Shown here piece after piece: positions 1-8,836 of a DNA stretch of 64,000 nucleotides (position 1 is the stretch's first letter; the number at the start of each line of letters is the position of its first letter). The notes under the pieces were generated by a model, which did not search any database, had not been told where the DNA came from, and worked only from the letters and a program-made list of their open reading frames with translations. The position numbers were made by a program, and so were the translations under genes. The stretch spans positions 1,116,001-1,180,000 of the forward strand of contig NZ_LR590484.1 in assembly GCF_901482695.1 (NCBI RefSeq). The letters run 5' to 3'. This DNA comes from Sphingobacterium thalpophilum. GTDB lineage: Bacteria > Bacteroidota > Bacteroidia > Sphingobacteriales > Sphingobacteriaceae.

Positions 1-17
1 CCTGTATATCTAGCCAT
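1..17 (-). CDS. rpsD: 30S ribosomal protein S4, first codons only (partial)
   Basis: The minus strand from base 17 reads ATG GCT AGA TAT ACA GG, giving MARYTG, the usual start of Bacteroidota S4. It lies directly downstream of rpsK, where rpsD is expected (order rpsM-rpsK-rpsD-rpoA-rplQ). Only five full codons are inside the window, so the call rests on this short match plus gene order. Confidence 0.75.
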
Positions 18-78
18 TTTCTTTTACAATTAAAGTATCTATCAGCCTGTAGCCGACGAATCTTATCTTTAAAATTAA

Positions 79-468
79 TTAAACTCTTCTGCGTTTTGGA
101 GGACGACAACCGTTGTGAGGAAGTGGAGTGATGTCTTTAATAGTTGTCACATCAATTCCTACAGTCTGTAATGTTCTGATTGCAGATTCACGACCAGCAC
201 CAGGTCCTTTAACAAACACTTCTACTTTGCGCAAACCCAAGTCATAAGCAACTTTTCCACAGTCTTGAGCAGCTTGACCAGCTGCGTACGGCGTGTTCTT
301 TTTAGAACCACGGAAACCCATTTTACCAGCACTAGACCAAGAAATAGTTTGTCCTTGATTGTTAGTCAAAGTTACAATGATATTATTAAACGTTGCGTTA
401 ATGTGAGCCTGACCTACAGGTTCAATAACAACGATACGCTTTTTTGCAGCTTTTTTAGTTTTAGCCAT
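79..468 (-). CDS. rpsK: 30S ribosomal protein S11
   Basis: S11 is a small-subunit protein of the platform, close to the mRNA exit and the 3' end of 16S rRNA. The 129-residue product has normal family length. It shows the S11 core ([18 protein letters not shown]), the GPGAGRE motif and the conserved C-terminal end with [13 protein letters not shown]. It sits 10 bases after rpsM and before rpsD on the same strand, so it is co-transcribed with the alpha-operon genes. Confidence 0.98.
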   Translation of the reverse strand: MAKTKKAAKKRIVVIEPVGQAHINATFNNIIVTLTNNQGQTISWSSAGKMGFRGSKKNTPYAAGQAAQDCGKVAYDLGLRKVEVFVKGPGAGRESAIRTLQTVGIDVTTIKDITPLPHNGCRPPKRRRV

Positions 469-478
469 TTCTTATTTA

Positions 479-856
479 TTATTTAGTAGCTTTTTTCTTG
501 TTTGCAACTGTCTTACGTTTACCTTTACGAGTACGTGAGTTGTTTTTAGTACGCTGACCACGAACTGGTAAGTGTTTACGGTGACGTAGTCCACGGTAAC
601 AGCCGATATCCATTAAACGTTTGATGTTTAATTGAATCTCCGAACGCAACGCACCTTCAACTTTCAATTCGTCATTAATGATGTTACGAATTGCTGACAA
701 TTGTTCATCATTCCAATCTTGCACCTTCACATCTTCGCTGATACCAGCTTTTTCCAAGATATATTGAGCACTTGCACGACCGATACCAAAAATATAGGTA
801 AGGCCGATCACACCTCTTTTGTTTTTAGGTAAATCAATACCTGCTATCCTTGCCAT
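479..856 (-). CDS. rpsM: 30S ribosomal protein S13
   Basis: S13 lies in the head of the small subunit and makes intersubunit bridges and P-site tRNA contacts. The 125-residue protein starts [15 protein letters not shown], typical for the family, and contains the helix-two-turn-helix region and the [18 protein letters not shown] motif before a basic tail. It is 27 bases downstream of the rpmJ stop, in the order infA-rpmJ-rpsM-rpsK. Confidence 0.98.
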   Translation of the reverse strand: MARIAGIDLPKNKRGVIGLTYIFGIGRASAQYILEKAGISEDVKVQDWNDEQLSAIRNIINDELKVEGALRSEIQLNIKRLMDIGCYRGLRHRKHLPVRGQRTKNNSRTRKGKRKTVANKKKATK

Positions 857-883
857 ATAATATTAAGCTATTATTTTTAATGA

Positions 884-1000
884 TTAACCCTGACGTTGTT
901 TAAACTTAGGGTTCTTTTTGTTAATTACAAAAACTTTACCTTTACGACGGATGATCTTACAGTCCGCGCTACGTTTTTTAATTGATGCTCTTACTTTCAT
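884..1000 (-). CDS. rpmJ: 50S ribosomal protein L36 (zinc-free type)
   Basis: A 38-codon gene found by translating the gap between rpsM and infA. The protein begins [15 protein letters not shown] and ends KFKQRQG, the L36 signature. Of the four zinc ligands of the Cys-containing form (Cys11, Cys14, Cys27, His33) only the cysteine at position 14 remains; the others are Ser, Asn and Phe, so this is the 'C-minus' type and should not bind zinc. It sits between infA and rpsM as usual. Confidence 0.95.
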   Translation of the reverse strand: MKVRASIKKRSADCKIIRRKGKVFVINKKNPKFKQRQG

Positions 1001-1045
1001 GATATTTATTTTTTCAAAAGCTTGCGCTAATTAAAGGCTTACCTA

Positions 1046-1264
1046 CTACTTATAGCGATAAGTGATCCTTCCTTTAGTCAAATCATAAGGAGACATTTCC
1101 AACTTAACTTTATCCCCGGGCAAAATCTTGATATAGTGCATACGCATTTTGCCTGAAATATGGGCAATGATTTCATGTCCATTTTCCAATTCTACCCTAA
1201 ACATAGCATTAGAAAGTGCCTCTCTAATTATACCGTCTTGTTCTATTGAGGCTTGTTTAGCCAT
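1046..1264 (-). CDS. infA: Translation initiation factor IF-1
   Basis: IF-1 binds the A site of the 30S subunit during initiation. The 72-residue product is a single S1-type OB fold with [19 protein letters not shown] at the start and the family pattern [25 protein letters not shown], then [20 protein letters not shown]. It follows map by a 74-base gap that holds a promoter-like element, so it may be transcribed both from the long operon and from its own promoter. Confidence 0.98.
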   Translation of the reverse strand: MAKQASIEQDGIIREALSNAMFRVELENGHEIIAHISGKMRMHYIKILPGDKVKLEMSPYDLTKGRITYRYK

Positions 1265-1308
1265 ATATTCTCGATTAAATTTAATTTAAAAGCCTGCGAA
1301 CAGGAGTG

Positions 1309-1339
1309 CAAAGATAAATAAAAATAATTGAAAACCAAC
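1309..1339 (-). promoter_or_regulatory. Probable internal promoter before infA
   Basis: On the minus strand TATCTTTG (1309-1316) matches the Bacteroidota -7 consensus TAnnTTTG. GTTG lies 19 bases upstream (1336-1339), matching the -33 element in three of four bases and touching the map stop codon. Transcription would start near 1302, about 38 bases before infA, giving infA-rpmJ-rpsM-rpsK a source of transcripts independent of the L3 promoter. Confidence 0.55.
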
Positions 1340-2121
1340 TACTTTTTATTCAAAACTTTCTCTACATGTTCAAATGTCAGCAACACATCTGGCTGCCCCT
1401 TACGGATCGCCACCATTTGCTCGAAGTGCGCCGATAATTTTCCATCAACTGTACTTACCGTCCAGCCATCGTCCCAAAAACGGACACCAGCTCGTCCCGC
1501 ATTGATCATCGGTTCGATACAAATGACCAAACCTTCCTCCAACTTGGGGCCAGATCCGCGTTTTCCATAATTCGGAACTTCAGGCTTTTCATGTAAGTGA
1601 TATCCAACGCCATGCCCCACCAGCTCGCGCACAATGCCAAACCCAAATTTATTGACATACTCCTGGACAGCAGAAGAGATATCCCCGACGCGTTTACCGG
1701 CCACAGCCTGCTCAACACCCTTATACAATGATTCCTTTGTGACATCCAGTAACAACTGCGCCTCTTCAGAAATTTCGCCTACACCAAAGGTATAAGCTGA
1801 ATCACTGATAAAACCGTTTAGATTGACACCACCATCGACCGAAACAAGATCACCATCTTTAATTTCATAATCACCCGGAAAACCATGAACAATCTGATCA
1901 TTGACTGAAATACACAAAGAATATGGAAATCCCTGATAATTTAAGAACGCTGGCGTTCCACCATTATCATGAATATACTCATAAGCTAATTTATCAAGAG
2001 ATATAGTTTTTATTCCAGGTTTAATCACTTTTGCGATTTCACCAAGCAATTGCGAAAGCACATCTGCTGACCTTCGCAATTGCTCTATATCGTCTGCTGA
2101 CTTATAAAATACTTTAGACAT
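1339..2121 (-). CDS. map: Type I methionine aminopeptidase
   Basis: Removes the initiator methionine from new proteins in the cytoplasm, using a dinuclear metal centre. The 260-residue protein has the pita-bread fold motifs with the expected ligands: two aspartates in VSVDGGVNLNGFISDSAYT, the histidine in GHGVGYHLHEKP, and glutamates in VICIEPM and HFEQMVAI. Length and absence of an N-terminal extension fit the bacterial type Ia enzyme. It follows secY after 9 bases and precedes infA. Confidence 0.97.
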   Translation of the reverse strand: MSKVFYKSADDIEQLRRSADVLSQLLGEIAKVIKPGIKTISLDKLAYEYIHDNGGTPAFLNYQGFPYSLCISVNDQIVHGFPGDYEIKDGDLVSVDGGVNLNGFISDSAYTFGVGEISEEAQLLLDVTKESLYKGVEQAVAGKRVGDISSAVQEYVNKFGFGIVRELVGHGVGYHLHEKPEVPNYGKRGSGPKLEEGLVICIEPMINAGRAGVRFWDDGWTVSTVDGKLSAHFEQMVAIRKGQPDVLLTFEHVEKVLNKK

Positions 2122-2130
2122 CTAAAGAAA

Positions 2131-3468
2131 TTAAATTGCCGAATGATCCATTCCCTCTACAGAAGCGGCCGAACGGCCTTTAATACGTCCTGTTTTCATC
2201 AATCCGTCATAATGACGCATCAATAAATGGGATTCGATCTGTTGCAAAGTATCCAACACCACACCTACTAAAATCAATAAGGACGTACCTCCGTAGAAGT
2301 GCGCAAATTGATTATTAATACCAAACAAACTTGCAATAGCAGGTAAAATAGCAATGATCGCTAAGAAAATTGCCCCCGGAAATGTAATATTTGATATTAC
2401 GCGGTCTATAAAATTACTAGTTTCCAATCCTGGTTTAATACCCGGAACAAATCCTCCGTTCTTCTTCATGTCGTCCGACATTTGCTGTGGATTAACCATA
2501 ATTGCTGTGTAGAAAAACGTGAATGCGATAATCAAAAACGCAAATGTCACGTTATACGCAACAGAAGTATAGTTACTCAGCGAGGTCAAAAATTCAGACT
2601 GAAGATTCGGGAAAAACTGTCCCAAACTCATTGGCACAAACATAATTGCCTGTGCGAAAATGATCGGCATTACCCCCGCTGCATTTACCTTTAAAGGTAT
2701 ATACTGGCGAACGCCACCGACTTGTTTATTGCCTACAATTTTCTTCGCATATTGTACAGGAATCTTGCGAACCCCTTGTACAATCAGAATCGTAAAGATC
2801 ACAACGAAGAACAAAGCTACAAATTCAAGCAACAATGGAATTGGACCACCACCACCTTTCGCCATTCTAGAAACCCATTCCGCAGTGATACCACTTGGCA
2901 ATTGTGCGATAATACCAGTCATGATGATCAAGGAAATACCATTACCGATACCTTTATCCGTAATTTTCTCTCCTAACCACATCACAAATAATGTACCGCC
3001 TGTCAAAACTATGGCAGTCAGAATGGTGAACAATGGGTCTGCAATTGTCTTAGCACTTGGCTCAATCTGAGTACGTACATAAGCAAAAGCCTGAAGCAAA
3101 GTAATCCCTAATGTTAGATAACGGGTAATTTGATTCATTTTTTGACGACCACTTTCCCCTTCTTTCTGCATCTTTTGGAAGTAAGGAACCGCGATGCCCA
3201 GCAATTGAACAACAATGGATGCCGAGATATATGGCATTACCCCTAAAGCAAAGATTGCCGACCGAGAGAAAGATCCTCCCGCAAACATATCCAATAGGCC
3301 CAATAAACCCTCTTTCTGGCCAGAAGCCAAAGCGTGAGGATTTACACCTGGTAATACCACGTGACATCCAATACGGTAAATCAACAGAAAAAGTAACGTA
3401 TTTAGAATACGCGTACGTAAATCGTCGATTTTCCAAATATTGGTTAAGGTTGTGATTAGTTTCTTCAT
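2131..3468 (-). CDS. secY: Protein translocase subunit SecY
   Basis: The channel-forming subunit of the Sec translocon in the inner membrane. The 445-residue product has about ten hydrophobic segments and the family motifs GMLPGVNP-like HVVLPGVNPHAL near the start, ALGVMPYISASIVVQLL in TM2, and GIGNGISLIIM in the region of TM4. The conserved cytoplasmic arginine (VRQYIPLKVN region) is present. It lies 3 bases after rplO and 9 before map, as in most spc operons. Confidence 0.98.
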   Translation of the reverse strand: MKKLITTLTNIWKIDDLRTRILNTLLFLLIYRIGCHVVLPGVNPHALASGQKEGLLGLLDMFAGGSFSRSAIFALGVMPYISASIVVQLLGIAVPYFQKMQKEGESGRQKMNQITRYLTLGITLLQAFAYVRTQIEPSAKTIADPLFTILTAIVLTGGTLFVMWLGEKITDKGIGNGISLIIMTGIIAQLPSGITAEWVSRMAKGGGGPIPLLLEFVALFFVVIFTILIVQGVRKIPVQYAKKIVGNKQVGGVRQYIPLKVNAAGVMPIIFAQAIMFVPMSLGQFFPNLQSEFLTSLSNYTSVAYNVTFAFLIIAFTFFYTAIMVNPQQMSDDMKKNGGFVPGIKPGLETSNFIDRVISNITFPGAIFLAIIAILPAIASLFGINNQFAHFYGGTSLLILVGVVLDTLQQIESHLLMRHYDGLMKTGRIKGRSAASVEGMDHSAI

Positions 3469-3471
3469 TTA

Positions 3472-3918
3472 TTAAATTTTAACGATAGAACCGCCTGCAG
3501 CTTCAATAGCTTTTTGAGCAGAAGCAGTAAACGCGTGCGCTGTTACTTCAACTTTAGCTTTCAATTCACCCCGGCCCAAGATTTTAACTTTGTCATTTTT
3601 AGACACCAATCCATGAGCTTTCAATGCATCGAAATCTACAGCTGTCAAATTGTGCTTCTCGATCAACGTTTGCAAAGTATCCAAGTTGATACCATTGTAC
3701 TCCACGCGGTTAATGCTTTTGAAACCAAATTTAGGCACACGACGTTGTAAAGGCATTTGACCACCTTCAAAACCGATTTTCGTTGAGTGACCTGAACGAG
3801 AACCAGCACCTTTGTGGCCACGTGTAGAAGTACCACCACGACCTGAACCAGTACCACGGCCAATACGTTTTCTACTCTTTACAGAACCTTTTGCAGGTTT
3901 TAAATTACTTAAGTTCAT
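3472..3918 (-). CDS. rplO: 50S ribosomal protein L15
   Basis: Large-subunit assembly protein. The 148-residue sequence begins [20 protein letters not shown] and has the glycine- and arginine-rich N-terminal arm ([18 protein letters not shown]) followed by the globular domain ending GGSIVKI, all typical. It is separated from rpmD by a 118-base gap containing a hairpin, an unusually wide spacer inside this operon. Confidence 0.97.
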   Translation of the reverse strand: MNLSNLKPAKGSVKSRKRIGRGTGSGRGGTSTRGHKGAGSRSGHSTKIGFEGGQMPLQRRVPKFGFKSINRVEYNGINLDTLQTLIEKHNLTAVDFDALKAHGLVSKNDKVKILGRGELKAKVEVTAHAFTASAQKAIEAAGGSIVKI

Positions 3919-3999
3919 CTTAAACTAAATTGTGCTAGCCCTTCGCTCTCACTAAACAGGTACTAGCGATTAAAAAATATTGATTATTAATAACAAGTA

Positions 4000-4027
4000 A
4001 TGGAAAGAGCTCAAAGAGCCTTTCCAT
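4000..4027 (-). other. Intergenic hairpin between rpmD and rplO
   Basis: The 118-base spacer contains ATGGAAAGAGCTC followed after three bases by GAGCCTTTCCAT. These pair as a stem of twelve pairs with one bulged base. No run of T follows on the minus strand, so it does not look like an intrinsic terminator; an RNA processing or stabilising element is more likely, which is an inference. Confidence 0.5.
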
Positions 4028-4036
4028 ATGCTAATA

Positions 4037-4216
4037 TTAAATAGTTTCGATAGCTACTAAATGGTTTACTTTACGTACCATTCCAATAATTGCTGGAGTA
4101 GCTTCAACTTCTACTGAGTGGTTGATTCTTTTTAAACCTAAAGCCTCAATAGTTCTCTTTTGGCGCTCGCTTCTGTCGATAACGCTCTTTATCTGGGTGA
4201 TTTTGATTTTTGCCAT
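4037..4216 (-). CDS. rpmD: 50S ribosomal protein L30
   Basis: A 59-codon gene read from the gap between rpsE and rplO. The product begins MAKIKITQIKSVIDRSERQK and contains TIEALGLKRINHSV and GMVRKVNHLVAIE, the standard L30 sequence and length. The order rpsE-rpmD-rplO-secY is canonical for the spc operon, with 5 bases separating it from rpsE. Confidence 0.97.
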   Translation of the reverse strand: MAKIKITQIKSVIDRSERQKRTIEALGLKRINHSVEVEATPAIIGMVRKVNHLVAIETI

Positions 4217-4221
4217 GATAA

Positions 4222-4740
4222 TTAACCGTTAAATACTTTATTTAAATCGACACCGCGGTGTTGTGCCACTGTATATGCATCGCGCATGTTTGCTAAAGCA
4301 GTAACAGTTGCTTTTACCACGTTGTGTGGGTTAGAAGAACCTAATGATTTAGCCAATACGTCTTTGATACCAGCAGATTCCAATACTGCACGCATCGCAC
4401 CACCTGCTAAAACTCCTGTACCGGCAATAGCTGGTTTGATCAAAACAGAACCACCAGAATATTTGCCATATTGTTCATGAGGAACAGTACCTTTGATTAC
4501 AGGAACTTTCACCAAATTTTTCTTTGCATCGTCGATACCTTTAGTAATTGCTTCAGTTACCTCTTTAGCTTTACCTAAGCCATAACCAACAATACCATTT
4601 TCATCACCTACTACAACAATTGCAGAGAAGCTGAAAGTACGACCACCTTTAGTAACTTTTGCTACACGTTGGATACTTACTAAGCGATCTTTTAATTCAA
4701 TTTCGCTCGATTTTACTCTTTTTATATTGCTTAATGCCAT
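4222..4740 (-). CDS. rpsE: 30S ribosomal protein S5
   Basis: Small-subunit protein important for translational accuracy and mRNA entry. The 172-residue product has the double-stranded RNA-binding-like N domain ([26 protein letters not shown]) and the C domain with [21 protein letters not shown] and [10 protein letters not shown], all conserved. It follows rplR by 13 bases. Confidence 0.98.
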   Translation of the reverse strand: MALSNIKRVKSSEIELKDRLVSIQRVAKVTKGGRTFSFSAIVVVGDENGIVGYGLGKAKEVTEAITKGIDDAKKNLVKVPVIKGTVPHEQYGKYSGGSVLIKPAIAGTGVLAGGAMRAVLESAGIKDVLAKSLGSSNPHNVVKATVTALANMRDAYTVAQHRGVDLNKVFNG

Positions 4741-4753
4741 TTCTTTTCTATGA

Positions 4754-5107
4754 TTAAAAGTCTAAACCGCCTTCGCGAGCACCTTCAGCCAAAGATTTGA
4801 TACGGCCATGGTATAAGTACCCATTACGGTCAAAAACTACTTTATTAATTCCTGCTGCTAACGCTTTTTCAGCAACCAATTTACCTACAGCTTTAGACTG
4901 TTCAACTTTGTTACCAGATGCAACTAATTCTTTAGACAAGCTAGATGCAGCAACTAGTGTTTTACCTGCGTTGTCATCAATAATTTGTGCATAGATACCT
5001 TTGTTACTTCTAAAAACCGATAAACGTGGACGTTCAGACGTTCCAGCAAGGTTTTTTCTGATTCCTTTTTTGATTCTCTCTCTACGAGATGCTTTTTGTC
5101 CTGCCAT
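4754..5107 (-). CDS. rplR: 50S ribosomal protein L18
   Basis: 5S rRNA-binding protein of the central protuberance. The 117 residues carry the basic start [18 protein letters not shown], the [19 protein letters not shown] motif and the C-terminal [26 protein letters not shown], matching the family in content and length. It lies 5 bases after rplF. Confidence 0.98.
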   Translation of the reverse strand: MAGQKASRRERIKKGIRKNLAGTSERPRLSVFRSNKGIYAQIIDDNAGKTLVAASSLSKELVASGNKVEQSKAVGKLVAEKALAAGINKVVFDRNGYLYHGRIKSLAEGAREGGLDF

Positions 5108-5112
5108 GATTA

Positions 5113-5667
5113 TTATTTTTTAGCTGATTTACCTGCTTTTCTTCTCAACACTTCCCCTTCAAACTTGACACCTTTTCCTTTGTAAGGCTCTGGTTTACGG
5201 AAGCCACGGATTTTAGCCGCTACCTGACCGATCAATTGTTTGTCAGCACATTCTAAAGTGATCGTAGGGTTTTTACCCTTTTCAGCAGTAGTTGATACCT
5301 TAACTTCTTTTGGCAATACAAAAACAATCTGGTGAGAGAAACCTAAAGTTAACTCTAATACACTACCAGTGCTTGAAGCACGGTAACCTACACCGACTAA
5401 CTCTTGAGTAGTTTTGTAACCTTCAGTCACACCATAAACCATGTTGTTCAACAGGGAGCGGTATAGACCGTGTAATGCTTTGTGTTTCTTTTGATCAGTT
5501 GGACGTGTCACCACGATGTTACCATCTTCTTGAGCGACTTTGATGTCACGGTCAACCTGTTGTGTTAATTCGCCTTTAGGACCTTTTACTGAAACTAAAT
5601 TTTTGTCCGAAATAGTTACAGTTACCCCAGCAGGGATAGCGATAGGCGCTTTTCCAATTCTTGACAT
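5113..5667 (-). CDS. rplF: 50S ribosomal protein L6
   Basis: Large-subunit protein near the factor-binding region. The 184-residue sequence starts [15 protein letters not shown] and contains the duplicated L6 fold with [10 protein letters not shown] and the C-terminal signature [19 protein letters not shown]. It lies between rpsH and rplR as usual, 21 bases downstream of rpsH. Confidence 0.98.
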   Translation of the reverse strand: MSRIGKAPIAIPAGVTVTISDKNLVSVKGPKGELTQQVDRDIKVAQEDGNIVVTRPTDQKKHKALHGLYRSLLNNMVYGVTEGYKTTQELVGVGYRASSTGSVLELTLGFSHQIVFVLPKEVKVSTTAEKGKNPTITLECADKQLIGQVAAKIRGFRKPEPYKGKGVKFEGEVLRRKAGKSAKK

Positions 5668-5688
5668 TTCTTTGTGTTTTTACCTAGA

Positions 5689-6087
5689 TTAATAAACGTA
5701 ACATAAAACTTCACCACCAACATTTTGAAGTCTAGCTTCTTTGTCTGTCATCACACCTTTCGATGTAGACAAAATAGCGATACCTAAACCATTCAAAACA
5801 CGAGGCATAGTCTCAACACTTGCATACTTTCTTAAACCAGGTTTACTCACACGTGTCAACGTACGAATAGCCGGAATTTTGCTAATTGGGTTATATTTCA
5901 ATGCAATTTTGATCGTACCTTGTACGCTACTGTCATCGAATTTGTAATTAGCAATGTAACCTTTGTCAAAAAGAACTTTAGTGATCTCTTTTTTAAGGTT
6001 CGATGCAGGAATTTCAACAACCCTGTGGTTGGCCTTGATGGCATTCCTTACTCGTGTAAGGTAATCCGCAATTGGATCTGTAGTCAT
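5689..6087 (-). CDS. rpsH: 30S ribosomal protein S8
   Basis: 16S rRNA-binding protein of the platform; in E. coli S8 also represses its operon. The 132-residue protein begins MTTDPIADYLTRVRNAI and ends with GLGIAILSTSKGVMTDKEA...GGEVLCYVY, the family end. It is separated from rpsN by a 138-base spacer that contains a terminator-like hairpin, so expression of rpsH and downstream genes may be set separately. Confidence 0.98.
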   Translation of the reverse strand: MTTDPIADYLTRVRNAIKANHRVVEIPASNLKKEITKVLFDKGYIANYKFDDSSVQGTIKIALKYNPISKIPAIRTLTRVSKPGLRKYASVETMPRVLNGLGIAILSTSKGVMTDKEARLQNVGGEVLCYVY

Positions 6088-6167
6088 TATATATGAAAAT
6101 TATGACAGCGGTTTCCCTCCCAACCGTTGGTATGGGACCTACTATCTGTTAAACAATTTTAAAATGC

Positions 6168-6202
6168 AAAAAACCCGGCAATCCTTCACTGAATTGCCCG
6201 GG
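6168..6202 (-). terminator. Terminator-like hairpin between rpsN and rpsH
   Basis: Read on the minus strand, CCCGGGCAAT pairs with ATTGCCGGG (one bulge) across a ten-base loop and is followed at once by TTTTTTGC. That is the form of an intrinsic terminator placed inside the ribosomal operon. Because essential genes lie downstream it must be leaky, regulated, or followed by another promoter in the 80 bases before rpsH. Confidence 0.6.
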
Positions 6203-6225
6203 CAAAATTAAGTATTTTTTTTTAA

Positions 6226-6495
6226 TTACCAAGAAGCTTTTTTCACCCCTGGGATCTTGCCATCTAAAGCCATCTCACGGAAAGTTACACGAGAGATACC
6301 GAATTGACGCATATATCCTTTAGGACGACCAGTCAATTTACAACGATTGTGCAAACGTACCGGAGAAGCATTTTTAGGTAATTTATCTAATGCAACGTAA
6401 TCGCCAGCAGCCTTTAATTCTGCACGTTTTGCCGCATATTTAGCTACCAATTTAGCGCGTTTTACTTCGCGTGCTTTTAATCCTTCTTTAGCCAT
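6226..6495 (-). CDS. rpsN: 30S ribosomal protein S14 (zinc-free long type)
   Basis: S14 sits in the head of the small subunit. The 89-residue product has the C-terminal signature [23 protein letters not shown] and [20 protein letters not shown]. The two CXXC zinc motifs of the short form are absent, so this is the long C-minus type. Its start overlaps the end of rplE by eight bases. Confidence 0.97.
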   Translation of the reverse strand: MAKEGLKAREVKRAKLVAKYAAKRAELKAAGDYVALDKLPKNASPVRLHNRCKLTGRPKGYMRQFGISRVTFREMALDGKIPGVKKASW

Positions 6496-7057
6496 TGTTA
6501 TTAGTATTTTGATTTTTAAATGGTAAACCGAATTGTTTCAACAATTCTAAAGCTTCAACATCATTTTTTGCAGAAGTCACGAAAGTGATATCCATACCTT
6601 GGATCTTGTTGATCTTGTCAATGTTGATCTCAGGGAAAATGATTTGTTCAGTGATACCTAAGTTGTAGTTACCATGACCATCGAAACCTTTATCGTTGAT
6701 GCCGCGGAAGTCACGGATACGTGGAAGCGATACTGCTACCAAACGATCCAAGAACTCGTACATGTTATTATCACGCAAAGTAACACGTGCGCCTACCGGC
6801 ATACCTTTACGCAATTTAAAGTTTGAGATATCTTTTTTCGATTTTGTAGCAACAGCCTGTTGACCAGTAATCAAAGTCAACTCAGCCACAGCGTTATCGA
6901 TTAATTTTTTGTCAGCTGTAGCAGCTCCTACGCCTTGTGAAACAACAATTTTCTCAAGTTTAGGAACTTGCATAACACTTTTATACTGAAATTTTTCTTG
7001 AAGTGCTTTACGGATTTCCTCCGCATATTTCACTTTTAATCTTGGTACGTAAGTCAT
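6488..7057 (-). CDS. rplE: 50S ribosomal protein L5
   Basis: 5S rRNA-binding protein that contacts P-site tRNA. The 189-residue product has the family motifs [43 protein letters not shown] and [18 protein letters not shown]. Length is normal apart from a short Asn-rich tail. It overlaps rplX by one base and rpsN by eight, consistent with translational coupling. Confidence 0.98.
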   Translation of the reverse strand: MTYVPRLKVKYAEEIRKALQEKFQYKSVMQVPKLEKIVVSQGVGAATADKKLIDNAVAELTLITGQQAVATKSKKDISNFKLRKGMPVGARVTLRDNNMYEFLDRLVAVSLPRIRDFRGINDKGFDGHGNYNLGITEQIIFPEINIDKINKIQGMDITFVTSAKNDVEALELLKQFGLPFKNQNTNNNG

Positions 7058-7401
7058 TATTTAATTTCCTCCCCTGATTTTTTAGCGTAACGAACTAATT
7101 TGCCATCTGCATTTAACTTACGACCTACACGTGTAGTTTCACCTGTCTTAGGATCGATCAACGCTAAATTAGAGATGTGAATACCAGCTTCCTTCTCAAT
7201 GATACCACCATTAGGATTAGCTGCGCTTGGTTTAGTGTGTTTTTTTACGATGTTAGCGCCTTCAACGATAGCTCTATTTTTATCCACTAAAACAGTCAAT
7301 ACTTTTCCTTGAACACCTTTAGAGTTACCAGCGATAACTTTCACCAAATCACCTTTTTTAATTTTGATTTTGTGCTTAGTTGTTTTTGTTTTCTGTGCCA
7401 T
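7057..7401 (-). CDS. rplX: 50S ribosomal protein L24
   Basis: Assembly-initiator protein of the large subunit. The 114 residues hold the KOW motif ([23 protein letters not shown]) near the start and the family segment [34 protein letters not shown]. It lies two bases after rplN and overlaps rplE by one base. Confidence 0.98.
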   Translation of the reverse strand: MAQKTKTTKHKIKIKKGDLVKVIAGNSKGVQGKVLTVLVDKNRAIVEGANIVKKHTKPSAANPNGGIIEKEAGIHISNLALIDPKTGETTRVGRKLNADGKLVRYAKKSGEEIK

Positions 7402-7403
7402 AA

Positions 7404-7772
7404 TTATAAAACCTCCGGTGCTAATGATACAATTTTCATGAACTGTTTCTCACGCAATTCTCTGGCAACTGGGCCGAAGATACGTGAACCACGTGGCTCA
7501 TCATTATTATTTAACAATACAGCAGCATTGTCATCAAAACGGATGTAAGAACCATCTTTACGACGGATTTCCTTTTTAGTTCTAACTACTACTGCTTTGG
7601 AAACCGAACCTTTTTTCACGTTTCCAGAAGGCAAAGCGCTTTTCACCGATACAACAATCTTATCTCCGATTGATGCATAACGCTTGCGCGTACCGCCCAA
7701 TACACGGATTACTAAAACTTCTTTAGCACCGCTATTGTCAGCTACATTAAGTCTTGATTCTTGTTGTACCAT
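7404..7772 (-). CDS. rplN: 50S ribosomal protein L14
   Basis: Large-subunit protein taking part in intersubunit bridges. The 122-residue sequence begins [20 protein letters not shown] and contains the conserved [26 protein letters not shown] end. It is separated from rpsQ by a single base. Confidence 0.98.
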   Translation of the reverse strand: MVQQESRLNVADNSGAKEVLVIRVLGGTRKRYASIGDKIVVSVKSALPSGNVKKGSVSKAVVVRTKKEIRRKDGSYIRFDDNAAVLLNNNDEPRGSRIFGPVARELREKQFMKIVSLAPEVL

Positions 7773-7773
7773 G

Positions 7774-8028
7774 TTATTTAGCTCTTTCTATAATTTCAAC
7801 TAATCTCCAGTTTTTTGTCTTACTCAGCGGACGAGTTTCCATGATTAATACCGTATCGCCGATACCGCAGGTATTTGTTTCGTCATGAGCTTTGAATTTA
7901 GTAGTTTTTTTAACGAATTTACCGTAGATAGGGTGTTTTACTTTACGTTCAACAGCTACAACGATAGATTTGTCCATCTTGTTGCTAACTACTAAGCCGA
8001 TTCTTGTTTTTCTTAAATTTCTTTCCAT
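7774..8028 (-). CDS. rpsQ: 30S ribosomal protein S17
   Basis: 16S rRNA-binding OB-fold protein. The 84 residues start [38 protein letters not shown] and include [22 protein letters not shown], the family signature. It follows rpmC by 14 bases. Confidence 0.98.
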   Translation of the reverse strand: MERNLRKTRIGLVVSNKMDKSIVVAVERKVKHPIYGKFVKKTTKFKAHDETNTCGIGDTVLIMETRPLSKTKNWRLVEIIERAK

Positions 8029-8042
8029 TTCGACTTTACATT

Positions 8043-8261
8043 TTACGCCTCAGAGGCTGTTTCATTTTTAGCTGCAGCTTTGCGTGCACTGATCTCTGTA
8101 CTGATACGAGCGATAGTCTTGCGTGCTGCTTTGATCACGTTAGGGTTCTCAATAGCTGAAACAGCATGTGCAAATTTCAATTTCGTAAGGGCTGCTTTCT
8201 CCTCTGCAAGACGAGCTGCTAAGTCCTCATTAGATAATTCTAAAATTTCTGAATTTTTCAT
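8043..8261 (-). CDS. rpmC: 50S ribosomal protein L29
   Basis: Two-helix protein near the peptide exit tunnel that helps dock trigger factor and SRP. The 72 residues start [21 protein letters not shown] and contain [26 protein letters not shown], followed by an alanine-rich tail. A 90-base gap with a hairpin separates it from rplP. Confidence 0.96.
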   Translation of the reverse strand: MKNSEILELSNEDLAARLAEEKAALTKLKFAHAVSAIENPNVIKAARKTIARISTEISARKAAAKNETASEA

Positions 8262-8301
8262 GTTTTTTCAGTTGTTATTTGGGTTATCATCAGTTTAATA
8301 T

Positions 8302-8328
8302 AGCGTTAGGGGTAACGGCCCTAACGCT
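8302..8328. other. Perfect inverted repeat between rplP and rpmC
   Basis: AGCGTTAGGG (8302-8311) and CCCTAACGCT (8319-8328) form a perfect ten-pair stem with a seven-base loop. Neither strand carries a T-run next to the stem, so it is not a standard terminator. It fills most of the 90-base gap and could act in mRNA processing; that role is inferred. Confidence 0.55.
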
Positions 8329-8351
8329 TAAATGATGACATTACCAAGATT

Positions 8352-8774
8352 TTATGCTTCAACGTAGTCTCTACGAATCACAAACTTAGTTTGAACCGGA
8401 AGTTTTTGAGCAGCAAGGCGTAAAGCTTCTTTGGCAACTTCCAAAGGCACACCTTCTGCTTCAAATAACATACGGCCTGGGCGTACTACTGCTACCCAGT
8501 ATTCTGGAGCACCCTTACCTTTACCCATACGTACCTCTGCAGGTTTTTTCGTAACAGGCTTGTCAGGGAAAATACGAATCCAAACTTGACCTTCACGTTT
8601 CATATAACGTGTAACCGCAATACGAGCTGCCTCGATCTGACGGCTAGTGATCCATGCTTGCTCCATTGTTTTGATACCGAAAGAACCGAAAGCTAACTCC
8701 GCTCCACGAGAAGCGTTACCTTTCATGCGGCCTTTCTGCATCTTTCTGAACTTCGTTCTTTTTGGCTGTAACAT
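8352..8774 (-). CDS. rplP: 50S ribosomal protein L16
   Basis: Large-subunit protein near the A-site tRNA elbow. The 140-residue sequence starts [19 protein letters not shown] and contains [33 protein letters not shown], the L16 signature. It is 62 bases downstream of rpsC. Confidence 0.98.
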   Translation of the reverse strand: MLQPKRTKFRKMQKGRMKGNASRGAELAFGSFGIKTMEQAWITSRQIEAARIAVTRYMKREGQVWIRIFPDKPVTKKPAEVRMGKGKGAPEYWVAVVRPGRMLFEAEGVPLEVAKEALRLAAQKLPVQTKFVIRRDYVEA

Positions 8775-8836
8775 GTTCGTATACTTTTTAAATCTGCTTC
8801 TTCAGCAGGTTTTTGTTGTAATCTAAATAAACTCTA

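Noticed and set aside
3062..3436. 124-codon minus-strand frame within secY
   Set aside because: It is the shifted frame of secY with no family likeness; secY itself is complete.
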